Shown one piece after another: positions 42,475-51,785 of a stretch of 64,000 nucleotides of DNA (within the stretch, counting starts at the first letter, position 1; every line of letters starts with the position of its first letter). Source of the stretch: Yunchengibacter salinarum (GTDB lineage Bacteria; Pseudomonadota; Alphaproteobacteria; Sphingomonadales; Kordiimonadaceae). The position numbers and the translations under genes were made by a program. Where the stretch lies: assembly GCF_037658235.1 (NCBI RefSeq), contig NZ_JBBJLN010000003.1, positions 124,001 through 188,000 of the forward strand, read 5' to 3'. The notes beneath the pieces were generated by a model. The model ran no database searches. It worked only from the letters and a program-made list of their open reading frames with translations, and was not told the DNA's origin.

Positions 42475-43244
42475 TCCGCGTGAACGGTATTTCCAAGGCA
42501 TTCGGCGCGGTGCAGGCTGTTTCGGACATGCATTTCACCGCCGCCGACGGGGCGATCACCACATTGCTGGGGGCCAACGGGTCCGGCAAGACCACCACAC
42601 TCAGGGCGGTATCCGGCCTGTTGACGCCGGACAGCGGGCAGGTGCTGGTGGATGGCCATGTGATGGCGACGGATACCCTGGCGGCGCAGGCCCGGCTGGG
42701 CGTGTTCCCGGATAATTTCGGGCTTTATGCGCGGCTGACCACGCGGGAGCATCTGGCCTATTTCGCCCGGCTGCATGGCATGGGCGGGTCTGACCTGGAT
42801 GCCGCTATCGAGCATGTGGTTGCCCTGCTGGAAATCAGCGACATCGTGGACCGGCGCACGGAAGGTTTTTCCAGCGGTCAGCGCATGAAGGTGGCGCTGG
42901 CCCGTGCCATCATTCACAGGCCGCGCAATATCGTGCTGGATGAACCCACCCGTGGGCTGGACGTGATGAGCATACGCCTGCTGCGCCGTATCCTGTCTGA
43001 TTTGCGCGATGCCGGGCACTGTATTCTGCTGTCCAGCCATGTGATGGCGGAAGTGCAGCGCCTGAGCGATCATGTGGTGATGATGGCGGCGGGCCGCAAA
43101 TGCGCCGAAGGCAGCCCGGACGAACTGGTGCGGGAAAGCGGCGAGCCGGACCTTGAGGAAGCGTTCGTGGCCTTTTCCCGTGCTGCCGCCGGGGCGGACA
43201 GCGGCCCCGAAAACCGGGCAGCCAAAGAGGAGAGCAGGGCATGA
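42471..43244 (+). CDS. ABC transporter ATP-binding protein, NatA type
   Basis: A 257-residue ATPase with Walker A (GANGSGKTT), signature (FSSGQRMKVALARA) and Walker B (RNIVLDEPTRGLD), followed by the switch His (LLSSHVM). The sequence is close to NatA, the ATPase of the Na+ exporter NatAB. It is coupled to the hydrolase gene upstream and the permease downstream by four-base overlaps (ATGA in both). Confidence 0.94.
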   Translation: MIRVNGISKAFGAVQAVSDMHFTAADGAITTLLGANGSGKTTTLRAVSGLLTPDSGQVLVDGHVMATDTLAAQARLGVFPDNFGLYARLTTREHLAYFARLHGMGGSDLDAAIEHVVALLEISDIVDRRTEGFSSGQRMKVALARAIIHRPRNIVLDEPTRGLDVMSIRLLRRILSDLRDAGHCILLSSHVMAEVQRLSDHVVMMAAGRKCAEGSPDELVRESGEPDLEEAFVAFSRAAAGADSGPENRAAKEESRA

Positions 43245-44452
43245 CACAGGCCACTTTCCGCTCTCAGGTGCGGGCGATCTATGGCAAGGAAATGCGCGAC
43301 ATGCTGCGGGACCGGCGCACCCTGATCGCCGTGTTTTCCTTTATCATCGGCACGCCCCTGCTGGCCTTTTTCATCGGCTTTCTGGTCACCCTGAACAAGG
43401 GGGCGGACAGCCCGCCCATGGCGATGCTGGTGGGGGCGGACCTGATGCCGGGCCTGGAACAGCATCTGGTCAATCAGGGCTTCGCGGTGGAGCGCCGTGC
43501 TCGCGCTGATGACAATGGGCAGGGCGGCGCGGCCTCGATCCCGGACAGCCTGCCGGAAGGCGTGCACGCGCTTGTTCGGATTCCGGCTGATGCCCCGGTC
43601 ACGATCCGGGGCGGTCAGCGGCTGGACATTCCCGTCTATGTGGACGAAGGCGCCCGCGAGGGGCTGGAAAAAGGCCGCCGCATCATGTCCGCGATCCAGC
43701 AATATGGCAGCCTGATGGCGCGCCACCGCCTGATCGCGCGGGGGGTGCCCGCCGGCCTTGGTCAGCCGCTCAATCCGGTGGCGGGGGATGTGGCCAGCGA
43801 AAGCCTGATCAATCGTTTCATCGCGCGGGCCATGGTGCTTCTGTTCTTCGTGGCGCCTTTTTCCGCCGCCATGTCCGTGGCGCTGGATACACTGGCCGGG
43901 GAACGGGAACGCAAAAGCCTGCAATCCCTGCTGGCCCAGCCGGTGGCGCCAAGGGCGCTGGTGAGCGGCAAGTTTCTGATGGTGCTCAGTTTCGGCTTTG
44001 TGGGCTCGGCGCTCAGCGCCGCGCTGCTGATCGCGGCCATGGCGCTGGCACCGGATGCGGCGGCCGCGGTGCTGCCGCCGGTTTCCTTTGCCGTGCTGCC
44101 GCCGATCATTCTTCAGTTGTTGCCGCTGTCGGCATTCGTGGCGGCTCTGCTGATGGCGGTGAGCATCAGCGTGAAAAGTTTCAAGGAAGGCCAGTCCTAT
44201 ATGGGCATGATCATGGTGCTGCCGCTGGTGGCGGGCTATATCAAGCTCTATGCCAATGACAAGTTGCCGGATGTGGTGCACATGCTGCCGCTGTTCGCCG
44301 ACATGGAAAGCCTGAACCGGCTGATCCTGACCGGCTCGGCCAGTTGGACCCATGTGGGGGTTGCCATTATCGCGTCCACCCTTGGGGCGGTGCTGGCGCT
44401 TGGTTATACGGTGCGCCGCCTGTCCAGCGAACGTCTGTTGGACGGCGATTGA
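43241..44452 (+). CDS. ABC transporter permease, NatB type
   Basis: A 403-residue ABC-2 permease: one N-terminal transmembrane helix, a large extracytoplasmic loop (about residues 45-195), then five or six helices from LINRFIARAMVLLFFVAPF. It has the motif LAGERERKSLQSLLAQPV typical of NatB. With the preceding ATPase it would export Na+ or, in view of the linked secreted peptidase, perhaps a peptide; the latter is conjecture. Confidence 0.9.
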   Translation: MTQATFRSQVRAIYGKEMRDMLRDRRTLIAVFSFIIGTPLLAFFIGFLVTLNKGADSPPMAMLVGADLMPGLEQHLVNQGFAVERRARADDNGQGGAASIPDSLPEGVHALVRIPADAPVTIRGGQRLDIPVYVDEGAREGLEKGRRIMSAIQQYGSLMARHRLIARGVPAGLGQPLNPVAGDVASESLINRFIARAMVLLFFVAPFSAAMSVALDTLAGERERKSLQSLLAQPVAPRALVSGKFLMVLSFGFVGSALSAALLIAAMALAPDAAAAVLPPVSFAVLPPIILQLLPLSAFVAALLMAVSISVKSFKEGQSYMGMIMVLPLVAGYIKLYANDKLPDVVHMLPLFADMESLNRLILTGSASWTHVGVAIIASTLGAVLALGYTVRRLSSERLLDGD

Positions 44453-44492
44453 GCCATAAAAGCGCATCCGTGCCTGGGCTTCCCTGGCTGCA

Positions 44493-46457
44493 TCATAAGG
44501 CCGGCGGCTTGTTGCGTTTGATGGCACGGACCACAAAGCGCTGCGGGGCCAGATGGGGCAGGGCGGCACGCTCCACGGGCAGGGGCGCCCCGGTTATCTG
44601 GGCGGCGATCAGCGCGCCCAGAAGCGGCGCGGTCTGGAACCCCTTGGCGCCGAGCCCGGTCAGCAGATACAGCCCCTTCCGGCAGGGCGGCGGGCCAAGC
44701 CCGGTGCGCGTGGCATCCCGGCTCAGCGGGGCATAGCGCTCGGCAAGGGCCTGCCAGTCCGGTACCGGCCCGGCAAGGGGCAGATGATCCGGCGTGGCGG
44801 CGCGCAGGCCGGTCCAGTCGCGGCATGGCCGGTCGTCACATGTCTGGTCGTCGCCGGGCCTGTCAGGCCGGGGCGCGGCGGGGTCACCCGGAAGCCAGTC
44901 CATCAACCGATCCAGCAGCCGGGCGCGGCGCTCCGCCGTGGGGGGCAGGGCCGCGCGGCTGTGCGGTGGCAGCGGGTCAAAGGTGCTGCCCACAAGGCGC
45001 CAGCCATCCACATCGGCGGAGATATAGCCGTCATCATGCAGGCTGTGCGGGGCGAGGCCGGGACAGGCGCGGGTCTGAAACCGGGCCACCTGCCCGCTCA
45101 CCGGCCTGAGCGGCAGCAGATCGGCGGGCGCCTGCAACAGGTCGCCGCTGGCCATGCCGCCCGCCACCACCACCGCGTCCGCCGTTGCCAGTATGGCGCC
45201 CTGGCTGTTCAGCGCCTGCCAGCGCCCGTCCTGCGGGGTCAAGCGGGCCACTGAGGCACGGCGCCGGTCGATGCCCGCCAAAAGGCTGTCACAGGCGTTT
45301 CCGCCCTCCACGGTACCGGCAAGGGGCAGATGCAGGCCGTCCCCCGTCTCTTGTAGCCAGTCCGCCCCCCATCCCAGATGGCTTTGCAGGCGGGCGCACC
45401 GATCCGGCGTGTCCTTCAGATGCAGCCCCGGTGGCCCCGATAGCGGCACGCCGCCGGTGACCGCCTGATGAAAGGCGGACACGGTGAAGCGGGCGGTTGC
45501 CCCGTCGTCCAGCACGAAACGGGGCGCCAGAACGGCGGCGGGAACCCGGCTCGCCCCGTCGGAGCCCCCTTCTTCCAGCAGTGTGACCGACAGCCCCCGG
45601 CGATGGCACGCCGCCGCCACACAGGCCCCGGCGATGCCGCCGCCGATCACCAGCACGTCAGCGGGCATTGCCGGCGGGGCGGGCATGGCCCATTCGGGGG
45701 CCGGGTCCGGTGGCAGTGCCTGCGGAGCCGGTGTGGCCATGGCGCCCAGCAGCCGTTCCCGCTTGTCCCCGAAACCGGGGGCCTTACGCATCTCGAACCC
45801 GCGCGCGGCAAGCCCCCGCCGCACGAAACCGGCGGCGGTGAAGGTGGCGACCCGTGTGCCGGGGCGCGACAGGCGGGCGATCTGGTCCAGCACGCTGTCC
45901 CGCCACATGGCGGGGTTGCGGCTTGGGGCGAAGCCGTCCAGATACCAGGCATCCGCTTCGCCGGAAAGCGCCTGAAGGGCGCTCTCGGCCTCCCCGAAGG
46001 ACAGGATCAGCGTTACGTCCGGGCCAAGCGGGCAGTGATACACCCCCCGGCTTGGCGGCGGCCAGGCGGCGATCAGGCGCTGTGACAGCGGGGCCAGTTC
46101 GGGAAAGGCCCGGTGGGCGCGGGCCAGGTCGGCCCGGCTGAGGGGGTGGGCTTCCACCGACAGGAAGGTCAGGTGGTCGCCCCGTGCCGGATGATCCCGC
46201 CATGCCGCCCAACTGGCAAGGAAATTGAGGCCCGTTCCAAAGCCGGTTTCCATGATGACAGGGTGTTGCCGGGCTCGGATGATCCGGTCCAGCTCCACCC
46301 CGTCCAGAAAGGTGAAACGGCTTTCCCCCAGCCCGTCCGCCGGATTGTAATAGCAGTCGCCATAGGCGCTTGCATGGGGGCTGTGGTCGCTCCAGTCCAG
46401 CCGGGCGGTCTCCAGTGCAAGGGAGGACGGGGCGAGGGGGGGTGATGTGGCGTGCAT
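44493..46457 (-). CDS. mnmC: Bifunctional tRNA mnm5s2U34 biosynthesis protein MnmC
   Basis: A 654-residue fusion for the last steps of 5-methylaminomethyl-2-thiouridine at tRNA position 34. The N-terminal MnmD methyltransferase carries the SAM loop METGFGTGLNFL and the AWYLDGFAPSRNPAMW motif. The C-terminal FAD oxidase carries the dinucleotide motif LVIGGGIAGACVA and removes the carboxymethyl group. Length and order match E. coli MnmC. The open frame continues well upstream (to 47423) but crosses the divergent carbonic anhydrase gene, so the ATG at 46457 is taken. Confidence 0.95.
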   Translation of the reverse strand: MHATSPPLAPSSLALETARLDWSDHSPHASAYGDCYYNPADGLGESRFTFLDGVELDRIIRARQHPVIMETGFGTGLNFLASWAAWRDHPARGDHLTFLSVEAHPLSRADLARAHRAFPELAPLSQRLIAAWPPPSRGVYHCPLGPDVTLILSFGEAESALQALSGEADAWYLDGFAPSRNPAMWRDSVLDQIARLSRPGTRVATFTAAGFVRRGLAARGFEMRKAPGFGDKRERLLGAMATPAPQALPPDPAPEWAMPAPPAMPADVLVIGGGIAGACVAAACHRRGLSVTLLEEGGSDGASRVPAAVLAPRFVLDDGATARFTVSAFHQAVTGGVPLSGPPGLHLKDTPDRCARLQSHLGWGADWLQETGDGLHLPLAGTVEGGNACDSLLAGIDRRRASVARLTPQDGRWQALNSQGAILATADAVVVAGGMASGDLLQAPADLLPLRPVSGQVARFQTRACPGLAPHSLHDDGYISADVDGWRLVGSTFDPLPPHSRAALPPTAERRARLLDRLMDWLPGDPAAPRPDRPGDDQTCDDRPCRDWTGLRAATPDHLPLAGPVPDWQALAERYAPLSRDATRTGLGPPPCRKGLYLLTGLGAKGFQTAPLLGALIAAQITGAPLPVERAALPHLAPQRFVVRAIKRNKPPAL

Positions 46458-46571
46458 GGTCTTGTCCGGTTGTCCTTCCGGTGGGGCGGCCTGCTCCCCG
46501 GTGCTTGGCAGGGGCTTTGGTGCAAGGCTAAGCTGATCCCCTGCTAGACCGCAAAGGGGGAGAAGACAAGT

Positions 46572-47111
46572 ATGCTCTATGATCTGGACGGCACCGCGCC
46601 GAGCATGGCGCCCGGCGCCTGGGTGGCGCCGGGCGCCCATGTGATTGGCCGGGTGGAACTGGCCGAAGCCGCCAGTGTGTGGTTCGGGGCCGTGCTGCGC
46701 GGCGACAATGAGCCGATCACGCTGGGCGCCCGAAGCAATATTCAGGACGGCAGCGTGTGCCATACGGACCCCGGCCAGCCGCTTGTCATAGGGCGGGACG
46801 TGACCATCGGCCACAAGGTGATCCTGCATGGCTGCACCATTGGCGACAGGGCCCTTGTGGGTATGGGCAGCACCGTTCTCAATGGGGCTGAGGTCGGGGA
46901 AGGCTGTCTGGTGGGCGCGGGCAGCCTGATCACCGAGGGCAAATCCTTTCCGCCCGGCATGTTGATCATGGGCACCCCCGCCAGAGTGGTGCGGGCCCTG
47001 TCCGAATCGGAACGCGCGATGATCGCCGCATCGGCTCGAATCTATGTGGATAATGCCGCTCGTTTCCAAGCCGGATTGACCCCGTTGACACAAGGAGTCA
47101 CGGAGAATTGA
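46572..47111 (+). CDS. Gamma carbonic anhydrase family protein
   Basis: A 179-residue left-handed beta-helix protein of hexapeptide repeats. Potential zinc His ligands are in SVCHTD and IGHKVILHGC, as in gamma-class carbonic anhydrases and the YrdA/PaaY group. An arrangement RGDNEPITLGARSNIQDG is characteristic. It may hydrate CO2, but many members show little activity. GGGGGAG lies upstream of the ATG. Confidence 0.95.
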   Translation: MLYDLDGTAPSMAPGAWVAPGAHVIGRVELAEAASVWFGAVLRGDNEPITLGARSNIQDGSVCHTDPGQPLVIGRDVTIGHKVILHGCTIGDRALVGMGSTVLNGAEVGEGCLVGAGSLITEGKSFPPGMLIMGTPARVVRALSESERAMIAASARIYVDNAARFQAGLTPLTQGVTEN

Positions 47112-47133
47112 GGGGTAGTTGGCATTGGTTTTG

Positions 47134-47162
47134 TTGGACAGGCGGCCCGTCGCCCGGTAAAT
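47134..47162 (+). promoter_or_regulatory. Possible promoter of the DUF2336 gene
   Basis: TTGGAC (47134-47139) and GTAAAT (47157-47162) are 17 bases apart, about 90 bases before the ATG at 47254. Confidence 0.35.
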
Positions 47163-47253
47163 GTCAGGGCACGTTGGACCGGGCCGTCCACATGCGAAAA
47201 TCGGGCGGTCGCCTTTCACCACTGCAAAGACCCTGTTTGACAAAGGCCCCCAC

Positions 47254-48219
47254 ATGAGCGCGACGCGCCCTTTGACATCCATAGAGCATCTTCGGGACGT
47301 GGACCTGGTCGCACGGGTGGAAATTTCCGAAAAGGTTGGGCGGCTGCTGTCCGGCAATCCCGGCGCGTCCGACCGTGAAGCCGGGTTGGAACTGGCCCGT
47401 ATGCTGGTGGCCGATGCCTCCATTTCCGTGCGTGAAGCCCTGTCGCGGGAACTGCGCCACTGTGTTTTCCTGCCCGATGATCTGGTGCGCAGCCTGGCGG
47501 CGGACCTGGATCAGGTGGCCATGCCGTTCCTCATGATTTCCGAGGCGGTGGACGATGCAATCCTTGAAGACATTGTGCGGTCGGGCGGCGCGGGTGCACA
47601 GGAAGCCATAGCCAGCCGCGCCGCGCTGGGCGAGCGGGTGGCCTATGCGCTGTGTGATGTGGCGGGCGAGAACGCGGTGGAAACCCTGATGGAAAATGGC
47701 ACCGCAACCGTGGCGGAGCGCGGCTTTCGCCGGGTCATCGGGCGCTTCCCGGAAGAGGCGGCCCTGCTGGAGAAGATGGCCGAACGGTCGGATTTTCCCG
47801 CCAGCCTGGCGGAGCGCATCATCTTCAAGGTATCCGAGCGATACAGCCGGTATCTGATGGAAAAATTCCAGTTGGCCGATGATTATGCCAGCTATCTGAC
47901 TTCCGTGGCCACCCGGCAGGTGGTCGCCCGTACACTGGAAGCGGCGCCGGATCGGGAAGTGGCCCGCTATATGGGCGACCTGAAGGCCGTGGGGGGCATC
48001 ACGTCCGATGTGCTGCTGGGCTATCTTCAAAATGGCAATACGCGCCTGTTCATGAGCGCGCTGGCCGTGCTTCTGGGGCGGCCCTTGCAGGATGTGGCCA
48101 AGCGCCTGTCCAGGGGGGACAAGGCGGCGCTGGGCACCATGCTGGACCGGGCGGGCTTTTCCAATTCGGTGCGCGGCGTTCTGGTGATTGCGTTCGAGCG
48201 GCTGTTCCGCAATTCCTGA
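47254..48219 (+). CDS. DUF2336 domain-containing protein
   Basis: A 321-residue, largely helical protein of the DUF2336 family, common in alphaproteobacteria and of unclear function. The repeated pattern (ISVREALSRELRHC, LPDDLVRSLAADLD, ILEDIVRSGG) looks like HEAT-type helical repeats, which would make it a scaffold. No catalytic motif is seen. The chosen ATG at 47254 begins MSATRPLTS; an in-frame earlier start at 47161 includes the likely promoter. Confidence 0.85.
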   Translation: MSATRPLTSIEHLRDVDLVARVEISEKVGRLLSGNPGASDREAGLELARMLVADASISVREALSRELRHCVFLPDDLVRSLAADLDQVAMPFLMISEAVDDAILEDIVRSGGAGAQEAIASRAALGERVAYALCDVAGENAVETLMENGTATVAERGFRRVIGRFPEEAALLEKMAERSDFPASLAERIIFKVSERYSRYLMEKFQLADDYASYLTSVATRQVVARTLEAAPDREVARYMGDLKAVGGITSDVLLGYLQNGNTRLFMSALAVLLGRPLQDVAKRLSRGDKAALGTMLDRAGFSNSVRGVLVIAFERLFRNS

Positions 48220-48304
48220 TACCGTTTCACGAGCGCCCGACCGGGCATCCCTAGCAGGCCGGCCACGGGGCACCCCGCGCTGTCTGGCCGGGCTTCGACA
48301 CATC

Positions 48305-48333
48305 TTGTCAGACGGGTAAGTATTCCTTTACTG
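48305..48333 (+). promoter_or_regulatory. Possible promoter of the class V aminotransferase gene
   Basis: TTGTCA (48305-48310) and TTACTG (48328-48333) are 17 bases apart, roughly 60 bases before the GTG start at 48394. Confidence 0.35.
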
Positions 48334-48393
48334 TTTCCGGTACAAGAAACCGTGGTCGCCTCTGGCGGGCGCGTCAAATCGGGGGGCTTGTCC

Positions 48394-49533
48394 GTGATCC
48401 TGCCATCCATGCGCGCGCATTTTCAGATGCCGCGCGATCTTTGCTATCTCAATGCCGCCTATATGACCCCGCTGACCCTTGGCCAGCAGGCCGCCGGGCA
48501 GGGCGCCCTTGCCATGAACGGGACACCCTGGATGGTGGGGCCGGATGACTTTTTCACCACCACGGAAGCGATCCGGGGCCAGGGCGCCAGTATTTTCAAC
48601 TGCACGGCGGATGATCTGGCCATTGTTCCCGCCGCCAGCTATGGCATTGCCACCGCCGCCCGCAATCTGCCGATCGAAAAGGGGCAGGCGGTGCTGGTGC
48701 TGGAAGGCCAGTTCCCGTCCAATGTCTATGAATGGCGCGCGCGAACCGCGGAGGTGGGGGCGGAGCTTGTGACCGTGGCGCCGCCGTCGGACGATGACTG
48801 GACGCGCGCCGTGCTGGAGCGGGTGGTCGCGCTGGGGGATCACCTGGCGATCGCCGCCCTGCCGCATGTGCACTGGTCGTCCGGCGCCAGGCTGGATCTG
48901 GTGGCCATTGGCCAGGCCGTTCGGGCTGCTGGCGGTGCGCTGGTGCTGGACCTTACCCAGTCTTTGGGGGCCATGCCCTTTGATGCCGGGGCGGTGGACC
49001 CGGATTTCGCCGTGGCCGCAGGCTATAAATGGCTGCTTGGCCCTTATGGGATGGGCCTGATGTATGTGGCGCCGCGCCATCAGCATGGCACGGCGCTGGA
49101 ACAGAACTGGATCGTGCGCCGGGACAGCGAGGATTTCGCCGGACTGGTGGATTACAAGGACGATTATCAGCCCGGCGCCCGGCGCTTCGATGTGGGGGAG
49201 CGGTCGAATTTCATTCTGGCGCCCATCTTCCATGAAGGGTTGCGCCAGCTTCTGGAATGGGGCGTGGGCAATGTGGCGGAAAGCCTGAACGCCATCAATA
49301 CACGCCTTGGGGCGGTGGCCGAGGCGGCGGGGCTTGGCCCCATTGCCGAATCCCTGCGCGGCCCGCACATGACGGGCATTCATTGCGGCGATCGCGGCCC
49401 GGCGCTGCTGGCGGCTTTGAAAGAGCGCGGCGTATCGGCATCCCTGCGCGGGCAGACCTTGCGGCTGGCCCCCCATCTGTGGATTGACGAGGCGGACGAG
49501 GCGCGGTTTGAAGAGGCTGTCAAAGCCCTGTAA
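48394..49533 (+). CDS. Class V aminotransferase-fold PLP-dependent enzyme
   Basis: A 379-residue fold-type I PLP enzyme. The cofactor Lys is in AAGYKWLLGPYG; VLDLTQSLGAMPFDA supplies the Asp contact with the pyridine N. It is closest in feel to the kynureninase/cysteine desulfurase-like class V group, but the desulfurase Cys loop is not seen. GTG 48394 has GGGGGG seven bases upstream; ATG 48409 is an alternative. Substrate unknown. The Fnr-type regulator gene follows after 88 bases. Confidence 0.87.
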   Translation: MILPSMRAHFQMPRDLCYLNAAYMTPLTLGQQAAGQGALAMNGTPWMVGPDDFFTTTEAIRGQGASIFNCTADDLAIVPAASYGIATAARNLPIEKGQAVLVLEGQFPSNVYEWRARTAEVGAELVTVAPPSDDDWTRAVLERVVALGDHLAIAALPHVHWSSGARLDLVAIGQAVRAAGGALVLDLTQSLGAMPFDAGAVDPDFAVAAGYKWLLGPYGMGLMYVAPRHQHGTALEQNWIVRRDSEDFAGLVDYKDDYQPGARRFDVGERSNFILAPIFHEGLRQLLEWGVGNVAESLNAINTRLGAVAEAAGLGPIAESLRGPHMTGIHCGDRGPALLAALKERGVSASLRGQTLRLAPHLWIDEADEARFEEAVKAL

Positions 49534-49621
49534 ACTATGGCTTCGGCCAGGTGTATTTTGATCGGGAAATCTTAAGGCGGCGTGCCGGGCCATGGCGTGC
49601 CGCGCGGGAAAGGGGCGCTTC

Positions 49622-50344
49622 ATGGTGTCCATCGGCATAAAAGGCGGCAATACGGTGGCGGACTGCCTGTCCTGCCCGGCTCGGCCACGCATGTTGTGTG
49701 CCGGCATGGAAGACCGGCTGCTGCCCCGGCTCAATGCGGTTTCCACCGGGGTCACGCTGCAACGGGGGGAAAGCCTGTTCTTTGAAGGGGACAGCACCTC
49801 TCACGTTTATAATGTGGTGGATGGCACGCTGCGCCTGTCCCGTGTTGGCGCGGACGGGCGGCGGCAGATCATGGGCTTTCTCGGTACCGGCGATTATCTG
49901 GGCCACACCAGCCGATCCGAGTATAGCCTGTCGGCGGACGCCCTGACCGATGTGAAAGTGTGCCGCTTCGCCCGCGACGATCTGATGCGCCTGTGCCAGG
50001 AAAACCCGGCGCTGGAGCGGCAGTTCCATCATCTGACGGCGGGTATGCTGGACGATATGCAGGATCTGGTCTTTTCCCTGGGCCGCAAGACCGCGCTGGA
50101 GCGGGTGGCCAGCTTTCTGGTGCATCAGTTGGACCGGGCCTCCATGTCAGACAGCCTGCCGGGCCAGTTGACCCTGCCCATGACCCGCGCGGACATTGCC
50201 GATTTTCTGGGGCTGACGCTGGAAACCGTCAGCCGCGCCTTTTCCCGTTTGAAGCGGGAAGGCATTATCGTCATTCAGCAGGCCCACACCATTCATGTGG
50301 AGGACCGCCCCCGCCTGATCTCCCTGGCGGACGGGGACGGCTGA
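49622..50344 (+). CDS. Crp/Fnr family regulator, FnrN/AadR type
   Basis: A 240-residue regulator. Near the N-terminus it has a Cys-x2-Cys-x7-Cys cluster (DCLSCPARPRMLC), and a fourth Cys falls at VKVCRFARDD, where E. coli Fnr has Cys122. This suggests an oxygen-labile [4Fe-4S] cluster. A cyclic-nucleotide-like beta roll and a C-terminal winged helix follow, with the recognition helix motif LETVSRAFSRLKREG, matching the E-x-x-S-R reader of TTGAT-N4-ATCAA sites. ATG 49622 has AAAGGGG upstream; an earlier ATG at 49592 lacks one. It probably controls microaerobic genes such as hemN. Confidence 0.92.
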   Translation: MVSIGIKGGNTVADCLSCPARPRMLCAGMEDRLLPRLNAVSTGVTLQRGESLFFEGDSTSHVYNVVDGTLRLSRVGADGRRQIMGFLGTGDYLGHTSRSEYSLSADALTDVKVCRFARDDLMRLCQENPALERQFHHLTAGMLDDMQDLVFSLGRKTALERVASFLVHQLDRASMSDSLPGQLTLPMTRADIADFLGLTLETVSRAFSRLKREGIIVIQQAHTIHVEDRPRLISLADGDG

Positions 50345-50366
50345 GGCGCCCGGCCTTCGCGGCCTT

Positions 50367-51785
50367 TCACAGCAGCACACCCGGATTGAGAATGCCGTGG
50401 GGGTCCAGCGCCTGCTTGATCGCGCGCATGGCGGACAGCCGCCCCGGATCGCCCAGGCGGGCCAGTTCCCCGCGCTTCAGGCGGCCTATGCCGTGCTCGG
50501 CGGACAGGCTGCCGCCCAGTTCCGCCACCAGATCATGCACCATGGCGGACACATCGTCCCACAGACCAAGAAAGCTGTCCCGGTCCATGCCGGGCGGCTG
50601 CATCAGGTTGAAGTGGATATTGCCGTCCCCCAAATGGCCGAACGGGGTCGCGGTGCTGCCGGGGACCAGGGCTTCCACCATGGGGATCGCCTTGTCCAGA
50701 AAGGCGGGCACGCGGGCCACGGGCAGGGCGATATCATGCTTGATGCTGGCGCCCTCGGCCTTTTGCGCCGCCGACAGCCCCTCCCGCAGGGCCCAGAGCG
50801 CGGCGGCCTGTTCGCCGCTGAAGGCAAGGGTGGCATCCGTCAGAATGCCGTCCGCGCGGCTGGCGTCCAGCATCTCGGCCAGATGGTCGGTCAGGGTGTC
50901 GTCATCGCCGCTCACCGTGGCGATAACATGCCAGGGATGGGCGTCCGCAAGCGGTGCGCGGGCGCCCGGCTGATGGGCAAGCGCCATGCGCAGCAGGCTG
51001 GCGGCCATCACCTCAAACGCCTCCACGCGGCCCGGAAAGGCACGGCGCAAGCGGCCCAGCAGCGCCAGCGCGGACGGCGCATCCCGCACCCCGGCCCAGA
51101 AGCTGGCTTCCTGCCGGGGCCGCGGTGCCAGATGCACGCTGGCCCGGCTGACCACGCCCAGCGTGCCTTCCGCGCCGCACAGCAACTGGCTCAGATGATA
51201 GCCCGTATTGTTCTTCATCAGCGGGCTCAGTTCATTCACCACCGTGCCGTCCGCCAGCACCGCTTCCACGCCGATCAGCAAGCGGCGCATGGTGCCGTGG
51301 CGGATCACATGGATGCCACCGGCATTGGTGGCGATCACACCGCCCAGGGTGCAACTGCCCTCGCTGGCCAATGACAGCGGAAACAGCAGATCGCGGGCCG
51401 CCGCCGCGTTCTGGATTTCCGCCACTGTCAGCCCGGCACCGGCGGTCAGGGTCAGGCCCTGTTCGTCCACCTGTGCCGCGCTTCGCATCCGTCGGGTGCT
51501 GATCAGCAGGCTGCCGGGCGCCCCTTCCAGCCCCGGCAGGCTGGCGCCCACCAACCCGGTATTGCCGCCCTGCGGCACAACGGCGAGCCGGTGGAGGTGG
51601 CAATAGGCCAGCAGGGCGGACAGGCGGTCGGTGGTGTCCGGCATCAGCATCAGCGGCGCGCTGCCCTGCCAGCGATCGCGCCATTCCCTCAGATGGGGGG
51701 CGAGGGTGTGCGGGTCGTCCTGCCAGCCGCCATCCCCGGCCAGGGATTTCAGATCCTGAAGTTGGCTGTCGGTGGGCGCGGTCAC
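50367..51785 (-). CDS. FAD-binding oxidoreductase (GlcD / D-2-hydroxyglutarate dehydrogenase family)
   Basis: A 472-residue VAO-family flavoprotein. The PCMH FAD domain includes VVPQGGNTGLVGASLP and LASEGSCTLGGVIATNAGG. The C-terminal cap has FGHLGDGNIHFNL and ends with the typical LSAEHGIGRLKR and DPHGILNPG. Family members oxidise D-2-hydroxyacids (D-lactate, glycolate, D-2-hydroxyglutarate). The GTG start overlaps the Sua5/TsaC stop by four bases (GTGA), so they are coupled. Confidence 0.93.
   Translation of the reverse strand: MTAPTDSQLQDLKSLAGDGGWQDDPHTLAPHLREWRDRWQGSAPLMLMPDTTDRLSALLAYCHLHRLAVVPQGGNTGLVGASLPGLEGAPGSLLISTRRMRSAAQVDEQGLTLTAGAGLTVAEIQNAAAARDLLFPLSLASEGSCTLGGVIATNAGGIHVIRHGTMRRLLIGVEAVLADGTVVNELSPLMKNNTGYHLSQLLCGAEGTLGVVSRASVHLAPRPRQEASFWAGVRDAPSALALLGRLRRAFPGRVEAFEVMAASLLRMALAHQPGARAPLADAHPWHVIATVSGDDDTLTDHLAEMLDASRADGILTDATLAFSGEQAAALWALREGLSAAQKAEGASIKHDIALPVARVPAFLDKAIPMVEALVPGSTATPFGHLGDGNIHFNLMQPPGMDRDSFLGLWDDVSAMVHDLVAELGGSLSAEHGIGRLKRGELARLGDPGRLSAMRAIKQALDPHGILNPGVLL

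Noticed and set aside
46458..47423. N-terminal extension of MnmC across the divergent carbonic anhydrase gene
   Set aside because: The extra residues are not MnmC-like, while the ATG at 46457 gives the standard length and start.
49547..49565. Fnr box ahead of the Fnr-type gene (TTGAT followed by AAATC)
   Set aside because: Only the left half-site matches; the right half does not fit ATCAA.
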